The notes: generated from the letters alone by a model not told the origin. A stretch of DNA of 64,000 nt from Pacificispira sp965223125 (GCA_965223125.1 OZ244984.1:248001-312000); one strand, 5' to 3'. Positions 24,551-33,269 are shown, numbered from the stretch's first letter. Numbers and translations: made by a program.

Positions 24551-24868
24551 ATGAAGCTCAATACCAGCCAACTGGCTGCCGTGAAACGGCAGACCGGCGC
24601 CGATCCCGTTGAGGAGGGCAGCACGCCCCATACGGCGCTGAAGGATGCCTTTGGCGATCACACATTCTATGTCAGTGAGGCGGGGCTGCTGGTCCCGGAA
24701 CCCGTCGCCGAGGAGCCTCCGGCAGAGGTCCAGGGCGGTGATCCGGTGGAACTGATCCTGGTCGCGGAATGGACCGACGAGAAGCGGGAGGCGATGCAGC
24801 GGGTCGAGCCGCAGCGCACCGGCTTCGTACTGGACGCCGATCCCGCCAACGATACCGGCGCCGCCTGA
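24551..24868 (+). CDS. Small hypothetical protein
   Basis: A 105-aa acidic protein without a recognised family. The N-terminal half has a short helix (MKLNTSQLAAVKRQTG), then ALKDAFGDHTFYVSEAGLLV. The middle is Pro/Glu-rich (VPEPVAEEPPAEVQGG), and the C-terminal VELILVAEWTDEKREAM looks like a strand-helix pair. The start is the ATG after AAAGG; a TTG 27 bp upstream is less likely. It stands alone between the phn operon and the convergent membrane-protein genes. Codon use is like the neighbours, which supports it being real. Confidence 0.6.
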   Translation: MKLNTSQLAAVKRQTGADPVEEGSTPHTALKDAFGDHTFYVSEAGLLVPEPVAEEPPAEVQGGDPVELILVAEWTDEKREAMQRVEPQRTGFVLDADPANDTGAA

Positions 24869-24929
24869 CCGCCGGATAGACGTCTCCGACCGGTCAGGCT
24901 GGTCTGAAAAGTCAGGCGGGTCCGGAAGG

Positions 24930-25712
24930 TCAGCCTGGAATCAAAGGCTGACCGGACAGAGCCTGGATGAACGTGGCGGCGACGACCGCGACGCCGATCA
25001 GGCTGGCCAGAGCGACGATCCGGACGGGCCGAGCCGTTCCGCGATCCGCTAGCCAGCCGATGGCGGGCAGAACCTGCATCAGATGGGTGGCGAAGAAATG
25101 CGAGACACGCAGGTCGCCGACCTCCCGCGACCAGCCGAAAACCGGCACGCCACCCTTGTCCAGGGGGACGCTGCCGATCCAGGGACTGCCGCTGCCACCC
25201 ATTTTACCGGCAACGATCAGGGTGGCGATGAATCCCAGGATCAGCCCCAGTCCGGCCCCCCATCGCAGTCCCGGCCCGATACCGGCTGCCGGGCGGCGCA
25301 GGATCAGGATGCCGACCAGCAGTGCCCCCGCGATCAAGGTAACGGCCCCGACCCCCATCAGCGTGTACATGATCTGAGCAAGAGGTGTTTCCAAATTGAA
25401 ATGCGAGGTCTCCCCCCGTGCCGCGCGAAGCGTGATATAGCCCAGTTCAAAGATTGCAACGGCGGTCCAGGCCCAGGCCATACCCGACAGAGCCCGGCCC
25501 TGCCATCGTCCGCCCAGTGCGACCAGCCGCACCAGAACCCCCAGGGTCGCCAGATGCAGCGCCACAGAGAGGTGGAACTTCATCGGCTTGATCCAGAGAT
25601 TAATGCCATTGACCTGACGATCCTCGACCAGCATCGCCAGCGCGATCAATGGCACGGCGGCCAGCGCCAGCAGCGCCGCCTGACCCAGCAGGGTTTCGGG
25701 TTTCTGCATCAT
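24930..25712 (-). CDS. Polytopic membrane protein, unknown function
   Basis: A 260-aa inner-membrane protein with about seven hydrophobic segments. Charged loops include EDRQVNGINLWIKPMKFH near residue 30 and FNLETPLAQIMYTLMG near 105. The conserved-looking residues INLWIKPMKFHLS and SHFFATHLMQ (His in membrane-adjacent positions) suggest a family, but I cannot name it. The gene lies 5 bp after the ABA4-like gene and must be cotranscribed with it. The pair is divergent from a TetR regulator, so it may be part of a stress- or ligand-induced module. Confidence 0.72.
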   Translation of the reverse strand: MMQKPETLLGQAALLALAAVPLIALAMLVEDRQVNGINLWIKPMKFHLSVALHLATLGVLVRLVALGGRWQGRALSGMAWAWTAVAIFELGYITLRAARGETSHFNLETPLAQIMYTLMGVGAVTLIAGALLVGILILRRPAAGIGPGLRWGAGLGLILGFIATLIVAGKMGGSGSPWIGSVPLDKGGVPVFGWSREVGDLRVSHFFATHLMQVLPAIGWLADRGTARPVRIVALASLIGVAVVAATFIQALSGQPLIPG

Positions 25713-25717
25713 ACCGC

Positions 25718-26182
25718 TTACTCCTTCACCGGTGCGGGTGAGAGGCGAAATCGGCGCATCCCGCTATCCAGCATCAGGAAGGCAAGCAGCCCCATCGGGC
25801 CCAGCATGAAGGTCATAGCCAGGACCGGTGCCTGAATCAGCCGGGACATCCCTATCGCATCAGCCCTGCGCGCGATCCAGGCCCCGACGAACATGTCAAA
25901 AGCAAGATAATGAACCCATCCGGCCAGCAGCAGCGGCTTGCTGGCGAACAGTGTCTCGACCTCTGCCAGGCTGCCGAAACCGCCCTCCACCCGCCCGAAA
26001 TACAGCAGGATGAGAACTGAATACCCGACCGACAACATGGCCGGAAACCATAGTGCAGGCAGGCTGTTCAGCACCGGCCAGCGCCGGGGTGCCAGTATCA
26101 GGATTGCCCATCCCAGCATGGTGGGCATCCCGGCAAGGGAAAACCACCCCTCCCAATCCAATCCGAACAATCCCGCATCCAT
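25718..26182 (-). CDS. ABA4-like family (DUF4281) membrane protein
   Basis: A 154-aa protein with four predicted membrane helices. The signature LAGWVHYLAFDMFVGAWI and the end TFMLGPMGLLAFLML match the ABA4-like (DUF4281) family. In plants ABA4 is needed for neoxanthin formation; the bacterial role is unknown. A GGGAGG ribosome-binding site precedes the ATG. It is the first gene of a two-gene operon divergent from the TetR gene, with two palindromic operator candidates in the 92-bp gap. Confidence 0.78.
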   Translation of the reverse strand: MDAGLFGLDWEGWFSLAGMPTMLGWAILILAPRRWPVLNSLPALWFPAMLSVGYSVLILLYFGRVEGGFGSLAEVETLFASKPLLLAGWVHYLAFDMFVGAWIARRADAIGMSRLIQAPVLAMTFMLGPMGLLAFLMLDSGMRRFRLSPAPVKE

Positions 26183-26216
26183 TGTCTCGCCTCCCGGTCC
26201 AGGGTTACAGTCAATC

Positions 26217-26261
26217 TTGACACTGTCATAATTAATAATATTTCTTTCTTGACGCTGTCAA
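26217..26261. promoter_or_regulatory. Paired palindromic operators in the TetR/ABA4 gap
   Basis: TTGACACTGTCA (26217-26228) and TTGACGCTGTCAA (26249-26261) are two copies of one palindrome, TTGAC-N3-GTCA(A). Their centres are about 32 bp apart, three helical turns. Each also contains a TTGAC -35-like element: TTGACA at 26217 reads rightward, and the second site read on the minus strand gives TTGACA with a TATTAT -10-like element 15 bp on. They are the best candidates for TetR binding sites that control both directions. Confidence 0.6.
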
Positions 26262-26274
26262 GTTACAATCCGGC

Positions 26275-26868
26275 ATGACCAAGAAACGTGACTATCACCA
26301 CGGCAATCTGCGACAGGCCCTGATCGATGCGGGAATTTCCCTGCTGGATGAAGTCGGCTGGACCGGACTGAGCCTGCGGGCCTGCGCGGCGAAGGCCGGG
26401 GTTTCCCATGCCGCGCCTGCATATCACTTTGGAAACCTGCCGGGATTGCAGACCGCGCTTGCGGTCGTCGCCTTCACCCGGTTCCATCAGACATTGGTCG
26501 ACTGTCGGGCAGTAGCCCCGCCCGAACGGGAAGCGCAGATGCGGGCCGCAGGCGAAGGCTATCTGCGCTTCGCCACCGGCAATCCCGGTTTGTTCAAGCT
26601 GATGTTCGGCGGGGCGGAACTGGACCGGAATGACCCGGAACTGAACGCCGCAAAGGCAAAGGCCTTCGCGCAGTTGGGGGAGATCATCGCCCCCTTCCTG
26701 ACACAGGAAGCATCAGAAGCCGAAGACTACGCCCTGCGCGTCTCCGTCTGGTCGCTGGTGCATGGCTATGCGCATCTGCTGCTGGCGGGTCAGTTGGACA
26801 TGCTGGGTGTATCCTCAGACGGGATGAGCCACCTGCCGGATATGACGATCCTCACTCCGCCGCGTTGA
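26275..26868 (+). CDS. TetR/AcrR family transcriptional regulator
   Basis: A 197-aa regulator. The N-terminal helix-turn-helix is in GWTGLSLRACAAKAGVSHAAPAYHFGN (residues about 25-52), the standard TetR arrangement ending in YHFGNLPGL. The C-terminal domain (RAAGEGYLRFATGNPGLFKLMF, WSLVHGYAHLLLAGQLD) is the WHG/TetR_C type. It probably represses itself and the divergent ABA4-like operon through the paired palindromes just upstream. Its last 17 bp overlap the 3' end of pleD on the other strand. The inducer is unknown. Confidence 0.88.
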   Translation: MTKKRDYHHGNLRQALIDAGISLLDEVGWTGLSLRACAAKAGVSHAAPAYHFGNLPGLQTALAVVAFTRFHQTLVDCRAVAPPEREAQMRAAGEGYLRFATGNPGLFKLMFGGAELDRNDPELNAAKAKAFAQLGEIIAPFLTQEASEAEDYALRVSVWSLVHGYAHLLLAGQLDMLGVSSDGMSHLPDMTILTPPR

Positions 26869-28291
26869 ACGCGCCAGTCGAGGCAAGGCCTGTGATCCGC
26901 TCAAACCGGCCATCCTCCTGATAGCCAATGCAGCAGTTGCGACCCAACCGCTTGGCCTCGTACAATGCCTGATCAGCCTTGTGCAGTACGCTTTCGCTGG
27001 TGTCCTGATCGAAATCGAACAACGCGACACCGATGGATATCGAAATTTCAAGCCCATCCGATGGCGCATCACGTGCCTGGATCGGAATGGAACATATGCT
27101 TTTGCGCAGCCGCTCAGCCACAACACCGGCCACGACATAATCGGCATCCGGCATCACGACCACGAATTCCTCACCGCCGAAGCGCGCGATGGTGTCGATG
27201 GAGCGGACATTCTGACCGATCCGGCGGCTGAGTTCGACCAGCACCTCATCACCCGCCGCATGGCCGTATGTATCATTCACCTGTTTGAAATAGTCGATGT
27301 CGAACATCATGATCGCCAGCGACTTGCCACTGGCCCGCACCCGACTGACCAGCCCGCCCAGATGCGCGGTCAGATAGCGCCTGTTGTAGAGACCGGTCAG
27401 ACTGTCGGTCAGCGCCATGGCCAGACTGCGCTCGTAATTATCGCGCAGCCGGTCCTGATAGCGCTGGCGGCGGATCTGGGTGCGCACCCGCGCCTGCAAT
27501 TCCTGCTTGTCGATCGGCTTGATCAGATAGTCGTTGATTCCGATATCCAGCGCCTTGGCCAGACGCTCGGTATCGTCCTCCTCCACCGTCAGCAGCATCG
27601 GGGTATGGCGGGTCGCATCAGCCGCGCGCACATGACTGCAGAACCGCAGCGCATCCCCGCTCTTCAGCCGCAGACTGACAATGACCAGTTCGTAGGAACC
27701 GCTGCGCAGCCGTTCATTCGCTTCCTCCAGCGAGTCGGCGATATCCGTCGTCGCATTGTCGCGCGCCAGGGCATCTACAATCTTCTGCGCATCGATCCGG
27801 TTGTCCTCGACAACGAAGACACGGGCATTGGAGGCATCGACGGACTGGATTGGCCGGTCATCGCGCATCACGCCGAGTTGCCCCGAGGTCTGCTCCCGCA
27901 TCCGCCATTCGTCCATCAGCATCTTCAGGCGCACCAGCGAGCGCACCCGCGCAAACAGGGCGGCATCGTTCACCGGCTTGGTCAGGAAGTCATCGGCCCC
28001 GGCCTCCAGCCCGCGCACCCGATCCGAGGAATCGGACAGCGCCGTCACCATGACGACCGGGATATGCATGGTGATTGGATCCTGCTTCAACTTCTCGCAG
28101 ACCTCAAACCCGTCCATGCCGGGCATCATGACATCCAGCAGAATGATGTCGGGCTGGTCATGCTTCGCCATTTCCAGACCGGTCAGACCGTCCCGGGCCG
28201 TGATCACCTCGAAATACTCACTGGTGAGCTTCGCCTCCAACAGCTTCACGTTGGGGCGCAGGTCATCGACCACGAGCACTCTAGCGGTCAT
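26852..28291 (-). CDS. pleD: PleD-like response regulator, diguanylate cyclase
   Basis: A 479-aa protein with the PleD layout: REC1 (about 1-120, phospho-acceptor Asp53 in ILLDVMMPGMDG), REC2 (about 155-270, the acceptor position lost in VIVSLRLKSGD) and GGDEF (about 300-460). The active site is RFGGEEF, and an allosteric c-di-GMP inhibition site RSID lies five residues before it. Phosphorylated PleD dimerises and makes c-di-GMP at a cell pole in Caulobacter. It follows divK by 71 bp, the same order as in Caulobacter, so the kinases PleC/DivJ are the expected partners. Confidence 0.93.
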   Translation of the reverse strand: MTARVLVVDDLRPNVKLLEAKLTSEYFEVITARDGLTGLEMAKHDQPDIILLDVMMPGMDGFEVCEKLKQDPITMHIPVVMVTALSDSSDRVRGLEAGADDFLTKPVNDAALFARVRSLVRLKMLMDEWRMREQTSGQLGVMRDDRPIQSVDASNARVFVVEDNRIDAQKIVDALARDNATTDIADSLEEANERLRSGSYELVIVSLRLKSGDALRFCSHVRAADATRHTPMLLTVEEDDTERLAKALDIGINDYLIKPIDKQELQARVRTQIRRQRYQDRLRDNYERSLAMALTDSLTGLYNRRYLTAHLGGLVSRVRASGKSLAIMMFDIDYFKQVNDTYGHAAGDEVLVELSRRIGQNVRSIDTIARFGGEEFVVVMPDADYVVAGVVAERLRKSICSIPIQARDAPSDGLEISISIGVALFDFDQDTSESVLHKADQALYEAKRLGRNCCIGYQEDGRFERITGLASTGAFNAAE

Positions 28292-28362
28292 CCTGTGCGG
28301 TTCCTTCCGAGTTTCAATTCTGGCCTGTACCGTCCCCCGTCCCCACCGCCGGAGTTCAAAAC

Positions 28363-28728
28363 CTAGGCCAGAAATTTCTCCACTGTCGTCAGAAAGGCGG
28401 CGACGGAAATCGGCTTGGCGATGTAGGCCTCGCAGCCGCCCTCCAGAATTTTTTCCTCATCGCCCTTCATCGCAAAGGCCGTCACGGCAATCACCGGAAT
28501 ATGCCGCAAGTCGTCATCTTCCTTGATCCATTTGGTAACTTCCAGTCCCGATACTTCCGGCAGTTGGATATCCATCAGGATCAGGTCGGGCTTGTCGCTT
28601 CGGGCGATTTTCAATGCTTCCATACCATCCCGTGTCTGTAGGATATTGTATCCCTTAGACTCCAACAAATCATGAAACAGCTTCATGTTGAGTTCGTTGT
28701 CCTCAACGATCAAAACCGTTTTCGCCAT
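28363..28728 (-). CDS. divK: Single-domain response regulator DivK
   Basis: A 121-aa stand-alone receiver with AKTVLIVEDNELNMKLF at the N-terminus, the phospho-acceptor Asp53 in LILMDIQLPEVSG, the Thr of AVTAFAM and the Lys of AKPIS. In Caulobacter DivK relays DivJ/PleC signals to DivL-CckA and so controls CtrA. The start is the ATG after GAGGGGGGACT; the longer frame adds 21 residues with no family match. Three direct repeats lie upstream of it. Confidence 0.93.
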   Translation of the reverse strand: MAKTVLIVEDNELNMKLFHDLLESKGYNILQTRDGMEALKIARSDKPDLILMDIQLPEVSGLEVTKWIKEDDDLRHIPVIAVTAFAMKGDEEKILEGGCEAYIAKPISVAAFLTTVEKFLA

Positions 28729-28779
28729 AGTCCCCCCTCGTGCGCACCTAACGCTTTCGAATGATAGCCCGCCATCCGG

Positions 28780-28818
28780 CATTGCCACCAAACATTGCCA
28801 TCAGACATTGCTGACGCA
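28780..28818. repeat. Three 13-bp direct repeats upstream of divK
   Basis: CATTGCCA occurs at 28780-28787 and 28793-28800, and CATTGCTG at 28806-28813, at an exact 13-bp period. The array is 52-90 bp before the divK start, so it could be a binding site for a multimeric regulator. Alternatively it is a chance short tandem duplication. Confidence 0.5.
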
Positions 28819-28931
28819 CTCGCCACCCCGAAAGGCAATCTCTGGGGTTGGACGCGGCGCCACCATACTTCTATAACATAATGACTTAAGTGGCGATGCT
28901 TTTCGAGCACCCTTTACACAGGACAATGGCC

Positions 28932-29834
28932 ATGCGGATCGGGATCGATCTGGGCGGAACCAAGACATCTGGAATCCTGATCGATTCCGACGGTGCGATC
29001 CTGGCGCGGGTGCGGCTGGAAAGCCCGCGAGGACACTATCGAGCGACCCTGGACATGCTGAAAGTGGTCGCCGACCGGCTGGCCGGTCCGGATCATCCGC
29101 ACCAGCCGGTCGGCATCGGCATACCGGGCTCGATTTCCCCGGCTACAGGGTTGGTGAAGAATGCGAACTCCACCTGGCTGATCGGTCATCCGCTGGCAGA
29201 GGATGCCGCCCGTCATCTCCACCGACCGGTCCGTATCGCGAATGATGCAGACTGCTTCGCGCTGTCGGAAGCGGTGGATGGAGCCGCCGTTGGCAGCCCC
29301 TCCGTCTTCGGCGTCATTCTGGGAACCGGAGTCGGGGCGGGCATCGTCGTCAGGGGCGGGCTTCTCTCCGGCCCGAATGCCATTGCGGGGGAATGGGGGC
29401 ACAATCCCCTGCCCTGGGCCGATCCGGAACGCGACCCCGCCCTGCCCTGCTATTGCGGGCAAGCCGGATGCATCGAAACCTATCTTAGTGGCCCCGGACT
29501 AAAGCGCCATCACAAGCTGGATACCGGTGAGGATATATCCCCGGAAATCATTGCCCAGGGCAAGACACCGGAACGCCGCGCCAGCATAGCGACCTATTCC
29601 GATCGTCTGGCCCGTGCCCTTGCCCATGTCATTAATATTCTCGACCCCCATGCGATCGTGCTTGGGGGGGGCCTGTCGGAAATCGGGTCACTGTATCACA
29701 CAGTACCGGAAATCTGGGCGCAGTATGTCTTTTCCGATACGGTCGCAACACCGCTCCTCAAACAGCACCATGGCGCAGATAGTGGCGTCCGGGGGGCGGC
29801 CTGGCTCTGGCCCGCGACACCATATCATGACTGA
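28932..29834 (+). CDS. ROK-family sugar kinase
   Basis: A 300-aa ROK kinase starting MRIGIDLGGTKTSG (phosphate-binding motif). Sugar contacts are the NDADCFALSEA motif with the catalytic Asp. EWGHNPLP and the zinc site CYCGQAGCIETYLSGPGL match the NagK/Mak (N-acetylglucosamine or fructose kinase) group. The ATG is set 9 bp after AGGAC; another ATG lies 6 bp upstream and is also possible. No sugar transporter or nag gene accompanies it, so specificity is open. Its stop overlaps the dinB start by 8 bp. Confidence 0.88.
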   Translation: MRIGIDLGGTKTSGILIDSDGAILARVRLESPRGHYRATLDMLKVVADRLAGPDHPHQPVGIGIPGSISPATGLVKNANSTWLIGHPLAEDAARHLHRPVRIANDADCFALSEAVDGAAVGSPSVFGVILGTGVGAGIVVRGGLLSGPNAIAGEWGHNPLPWADPERDPALPCYCGQAGCIETYLSGPGLKRHHKLDTGEDISPEIIAQGKTPERRASIATYSDRLARALAHVINILDPHAIVLGGGLSEIGSLYHTVPEIWAQYVFSDTVATPLLKQHHGADSGVRGAAWLWPATPYHD

Positions 29835-31110
29835 TGGCGGGACATTCTTCCTGTGCCGGGTCTGCCTGCACGGCCTGCCTCTCGGTCTTGACCAGCCCGT
29901 TCCCCGGCGCTGCCCGGCATGCCAATCACCGCGCGGTATCAGCCACCCGGAACTGGATCAGCTTTCCATCGCCCATATCGACTGTGATGCCTTCTATGCC
30001 TCTGTCGAGAAACGCGACGACCCGAGCCTCGCGGACAAGCCCGTGATCGTCGGCGGCGGCACTCGTGGAGTCGTTTCAGCAGCCTGCTACGTTGCACGGA
30101 TCTATGGCGTGCGGTCCGCGATGCCCATGTTCAAGGCACTGAAAGCCTGTCCGAATGCAGTAGTGATCCGGCCGAACATGGATAAATACGCCACTGTCGG
30201 GCGCGACATCCGGGCACTGATGCTGGAGACGACCCCGCTGGTGGAACCGATCTCCATTGATGAGGCCTTTCTGGACCTGACCGGCACGGCGCGCCTGCAT
30301 GGCAGACCTCCTGCCGCTACTCTGGCCCATCTGGTCCGCCGAATCGAAACGGAAATCGGTGTCACCGCCTCCATTGGCCTCAGCTACAACAAGTTCCTGG
30401 CCAAGATCGCTTCCGACCTGGACAAGCCGCGCGGCTTTGCCGTGATCGGACGGGCAGAGGCTGTGAGCTTTCTGGACCCGAAGCCTGTCGGAATCATCTG
30501 GGGTGTCGGCAAGGCCCTGCGCACGACGCTGGAATCTGACGGTATCCGCACGCTGAGTGACCTGAAGACACTGGATCAATTCGAACTGACCGCCCGTTAC
30601 GGCGCGATGGGCAAGCGCCTGTACCATTTCGCGCGCGGCGAGGATGACCGCAGGATCGAGCCTGACGGTGAAACCAAGAGCATCTCCGCCGAGACCACCT
30701 TCAACACCGATATCACAGATGTCCAGAAGCTGAAGAACGAGCTCTGGCCGCTCTGCGAGAAGGTTGCGCGGCGGATGAAGGCAAAAGGCTATGCCGGACG
30801 CACCGTGACGCTGAAACTGAAAACCGCCGCTTTCAAGACCATCACCCGGTCCCGCACGCTCTTTGACCCGACCCAGCTTGCCGAGACTCTCTACCGCACT
30901 GGCGCGCCTGTCCTGGAGAAGGAAGCCGACGGGCGCGCCTTCCGGCTGATCGGTATCGGTGTCTCAGAACTGACCGACCCAAAAGGGGCCGATCCGCCCG
31001 ACCTTGCCGACCCAGATGTCGGCAAACGCGCCCGAATAGAACGCGCGATGGATGCGGTCCGCAGCAAGCTGGGTGACTCCGCGGTTAAGAAAGGCCGGGG
31101 CTGGAACTGA
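29827..31110 (+). CDS. dinB: DNA polymerase IV with N-terminal zinc-ribbon-like extension
   Basis: A 427-aa Y-family translesion polymerase. The polymerase starts near residue 46, with AHIDCDAFYASVEKRDDPSL. The second catalytic motif is SIDEAFLD, the thumb carries IWGVGKALRTTL, and the little finger runs to about 400. Residues 1-45 add a CxxC...CxxC pair (Cys10, 13, 29, 32) like a zinc ribbon, which E. coli DinB lacks. The start is the ATG inside the end of the ROK gene (ATGACTGA), so translation is coupled. No LexA-type site is obvious in front, since it lies within the ROK gene. Confidence 0.93.
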   Translation: MTDGGTFFLCRVCLHGLPLGLDQPVPRRCPACQSPRGISHPELDQLSIAHIDCDAFYASVEKRDDPSLADKPVIVGGGTRGVVSAACYVARIYGVRSAMPMFKALKACPNAVVIRPNMDKYATVGRDIRALMLETTPLVEPISIDEAFLDLTGTARLHGRPPAATLAHLVRRIETEIGVTASIGLSYNKFLAKIASDLDKPRGFAVIGRAEAVSFLDPKPVGIIWGVGKALRTTLESDGIRTLSDLKTLDQFELTARYGAMGKRLYHFARGEDDRRIEPDGETKSISAETTFNTDITDVQKLKNELWPLCEKVARRMKAKGYAGRTVTLKLKTAAFKTITRSRTLFDPTQLAETLYRTGAPVLEKEADGRAFRLIGIGVSELTDPKGADPPDLADPDVGKRARIERAMDAVRSKLGDSAVKKGRGWN

Positions 31111-32454
31111 TTATCCGAAGATAAACCGCAACCCGACACCGATGATGGCGCAGAGGCCGAGGGTACTGATTACGCCAAGGCGAAACCGGAACAAGCATGC
31201 CATTGCCATCAGAATAATGAATGCAGCCGATCCGTCGATACTGGAAACCACAGGCATTTCCATCACCATGAAGCCCCACTCGACCGGCTTCATGTCGGTA
31301 AAAAGAACCCGCAGGCCGAACCAGCATGCCAGATTGGCAATCACGCCGACTACTGCAGCAGTGATCGCGGTCATTGCCCCGGTCAGGCGTGAGATGCCCT
31401 GAATCCGCTCAACCGCTGGAGCACCCAAAAAAACGAAGGCGAAGCACGGAGAAAAAGTAACCCAAAGCGTCAGGAACGCCGCAAGAACTGCGCCAAAAAA
31501 TCCGGCGGAGGCTTTGTATCCGGCTAGAAATCCGACGAATTGCAGGACCAGAATCAGAGGACCAGGGGTGGTTTCCGCAAGACCGAGACCTGTCAGCATC
31601 TGATCCGAAGACAACCATTGATAATTTACAACCGCTTCCTGCGCGACATAGGCCAGAACCGCATAGGCCCCCCCGAATGTGACGATGGCCATCTTTGAAA
31701 AGAACAGGACGACATCCCCGAATATCCCTCCATTCGGGACAAAAATGATGATCGGGGCGAGCCATGCCAAAAGCGCCAGGAGACCGGCACGGCGGGCGCT
31801 TCTGGCCCTGGCGGGGACAAAACCGGAGTCGGTCAGCATCGCCCGATCCAGCGCCGCATCCCCATCGTCATCCATCCCGCCATGGCCGGTTGGTACAAGA
31901 TGACGGTGCAACAGGAAACCCGCCAGACCTGCCCCGATCACCACCAATGGGAATGGTACCGAAAACACGAACAGAGCCAGAAAGGCAGCCCCGGCAAGAG
32001 TCCAGGATATCACCCCCCTGAGCGCCCGCGTCGCAACCCGGAGAAGGGCCTGCAGCACGATAGCGACGACGGCGCAGGAAAGGCCGAAGAATAATGCCGC
32101 GACAATCGGCAATTCCCCGGCCTGGATATAGACGATGGACAGGATCAGCATCAGAACGGCACCGGGCAGGATGAAAAGCAATCCGGCAATCATCCCGCCT
32201 ACCGCCCCGTGCAACAGCCATCCCAGATAGGTCGCCAGTTGCTGTGCCTCCGGCCCTGGCAGCAAGGTGCAGAAATTAAGGGCGTGAAGAAACCGCCGGT
32301 TCGAAATCCAGCGCCGATCCTCCACCACCTCCCGATGCAGCAGGGCTATCTGCCCCGCTGGGCCGCCAAAGGACAGCAAGCCGATGCGCAGCCAGATACG
32401 GGTTGCCTGTGCCAGGGTCGGCATAGCCGGACCCACCCCCTGTTGGTCGGTCAT
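31111..32454 (-). CDS. chrA: Chromate efflux transporter ChrA
   Basis: A 447-aa two-domain CHR-family protein with about 10-12 membrane helices, exporting chromate across the inner membrane. Each half has the CHR signature: LSFGGPAGQIALLHREVV and FCTLLPGPEAQQLATYLGW in the first, TFGGAYAVLAYV and LAETTPGPLILVLQFVGF in the second. The start is the ATG that overlaps the chrB stop (ATGA), so the two are coupled. It ends directly against dinB on the opposite strand (31110/31111). Confidence 0.93.
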   Translation of the reverse strand: MTDQQGVGPAMPTLAQATRIWLRIGLLSFGGPAGQIALLHREVVEDRRWISNRRFLHALNFCTLLPGPEAQQLATYLGWLLHGAVGGMIAGLLFILPGAVLMLILSIVYIQAGELPIVAALFFGLSCAVVAIVLQALLRVATRALRGVISWTLAGAAFLALFVFSVPFPLVVIGAGLAGFLLHRHLVPTGHGGMDDDGDAALDRAMLTDSGFVPARARSARRAGLLALLAWLAPIIIFVPNGGIFGDVVLFFSKMAIVTFGGAYAVLAYVAQEAVVNYQWLSSDQMLTGLGLAETTPGPLILVLQFVGFLAGYKASAGFFGAVLAAFLTLWVTFSPCFAFVFLGAPAVERIQGISRLTGAMTAITAAVVGVIANLACWFGLRVLFTDMKPVEWGFMVMEMPVVSSIDGSAAFIILMAMACLFRFRLGVISTLGLCAIIGVGLRFIFG

Positions 32455-33269
32455 ACGCCCCCTCCCGGCTGCGGCCAATCGTGACTTTCGCCGGTCGCAT
32501 CCCTGGACCATCGGTACAAGGCATCATACACGCCAAGCGACGCCGCAAGTTGATCGAGATCGTCCCTGTACATCCGAGAGAAGCCAAGCGATATCGACAA
32601 CAGCCCAGCAGCCTCCGGAGCGAGATCCGGCCGCGCCGTATCGGCTCCACGTACGATTCCCGCCATACGATCCAGCGGCTCACTTCTCAGCCCGAACTCC
32701 GACAGGACGGTATCGAAGGTGCACATATCTCCCCGATGGCTCCAGAACGTCCCCTCTATATCGAATGCGACGCCACCAAATCGATCGGCAACTGCGGTTA
32801 CCTCGCCGGGGGCGACAAACAAAAACACGGAATCGGGGTCGATAAATCGACGGATCAGCCAGGGGCATGCGACGCGGTCGATCTTGGGGCGCTGACGGGT
32901 GACCCAGATGCTGCGCCCGAGCGGATCGCGGGGCGGAAGCTTTCCAGGATCGATAGTGAGTAACCCGGATGCTGCCCAAGCCTCGAAACCACCTGCCAAA
33001 GTCTCTGCGACAATACCCTCGTGCCGCAACAGGGCCGCGATCCCCTGACTCAACTTCTGACCGCGATGACAGATCACAACGACCTTTTTTCCACGGCAGT
33101 CGCCGATCCAATGCTGCAAGTCGGTATGGCGACGCCGATAGGAACCCGGAACGAGCCTTTCATCCAGGGCAAAATCCTCGTCGATTCGAATGTCGACGAG
33201 CACCGGACAATCCGGCAGTCCGATCAAACGTGATAGCTGATTTGGCGAAATCTCGGTTGGTGACGTCAT
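32451..33269 (-). CDS. chrB: Rhodanese-ChrB fusion, chromate resistance protein
   Basis: A 272-aa protein. Residues about 10-110 are a rhodanese domain with the active-site Cys67 in VVVICHRGQK and VLVDIRIDEDFALDERL upstream. From about 120 on it carries the ChrB C-terminal domain (RPKIDRVACPWLIRRFIDPD, SHRGDMCTFDTVL). ChrB-type proteins regulate chrA and/or reduce chromate; the rhodanese part could supply sulfane sulfur or act on thiols, which is inference. A good GAAGGG ribosome-binding site and a TTGACG-17-TATTTC promoter precede it. Confidence 0.88.
   Translation of the reverse strand: MTSPTEISPNQLSRLIGLPDCPVLVDIRIDEDFALDERLVPGSYRRRHTDLQHWIGDCRGKKVVVICHRGQKLSQGIAALLRHEGIVAETLAGGFEAWAASGLLTIDPGKLPPRDPLGRSIWVTRQRPKIDRVACPWLIRRFIDPDSVFLFVAPGEVTAVADRFGGVAFDIEGTFWSHRGDMCTFDTVLSEFGLRSEPLDRMAGIVRGADTARPDLAPEAAGLLSISLGFSRMYRDDLDQLAASLGVYDALYRWSRDATGESHDWPQPGGGV

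Noticed and set aside
24928..24952. GGTCAGCCT/AGGCTGACC hairpin at the end of the membrane-protein gene
   Set aside because: It lies within the last codons of the gene and has no T-tract, so it is not supported as a terminator.
26852..26868. 17-bp overlap of the tetR and pleD 3' ends
   Set aside because: Convergent 3' overlaps of this size are common in compact genomes and show no special structure.
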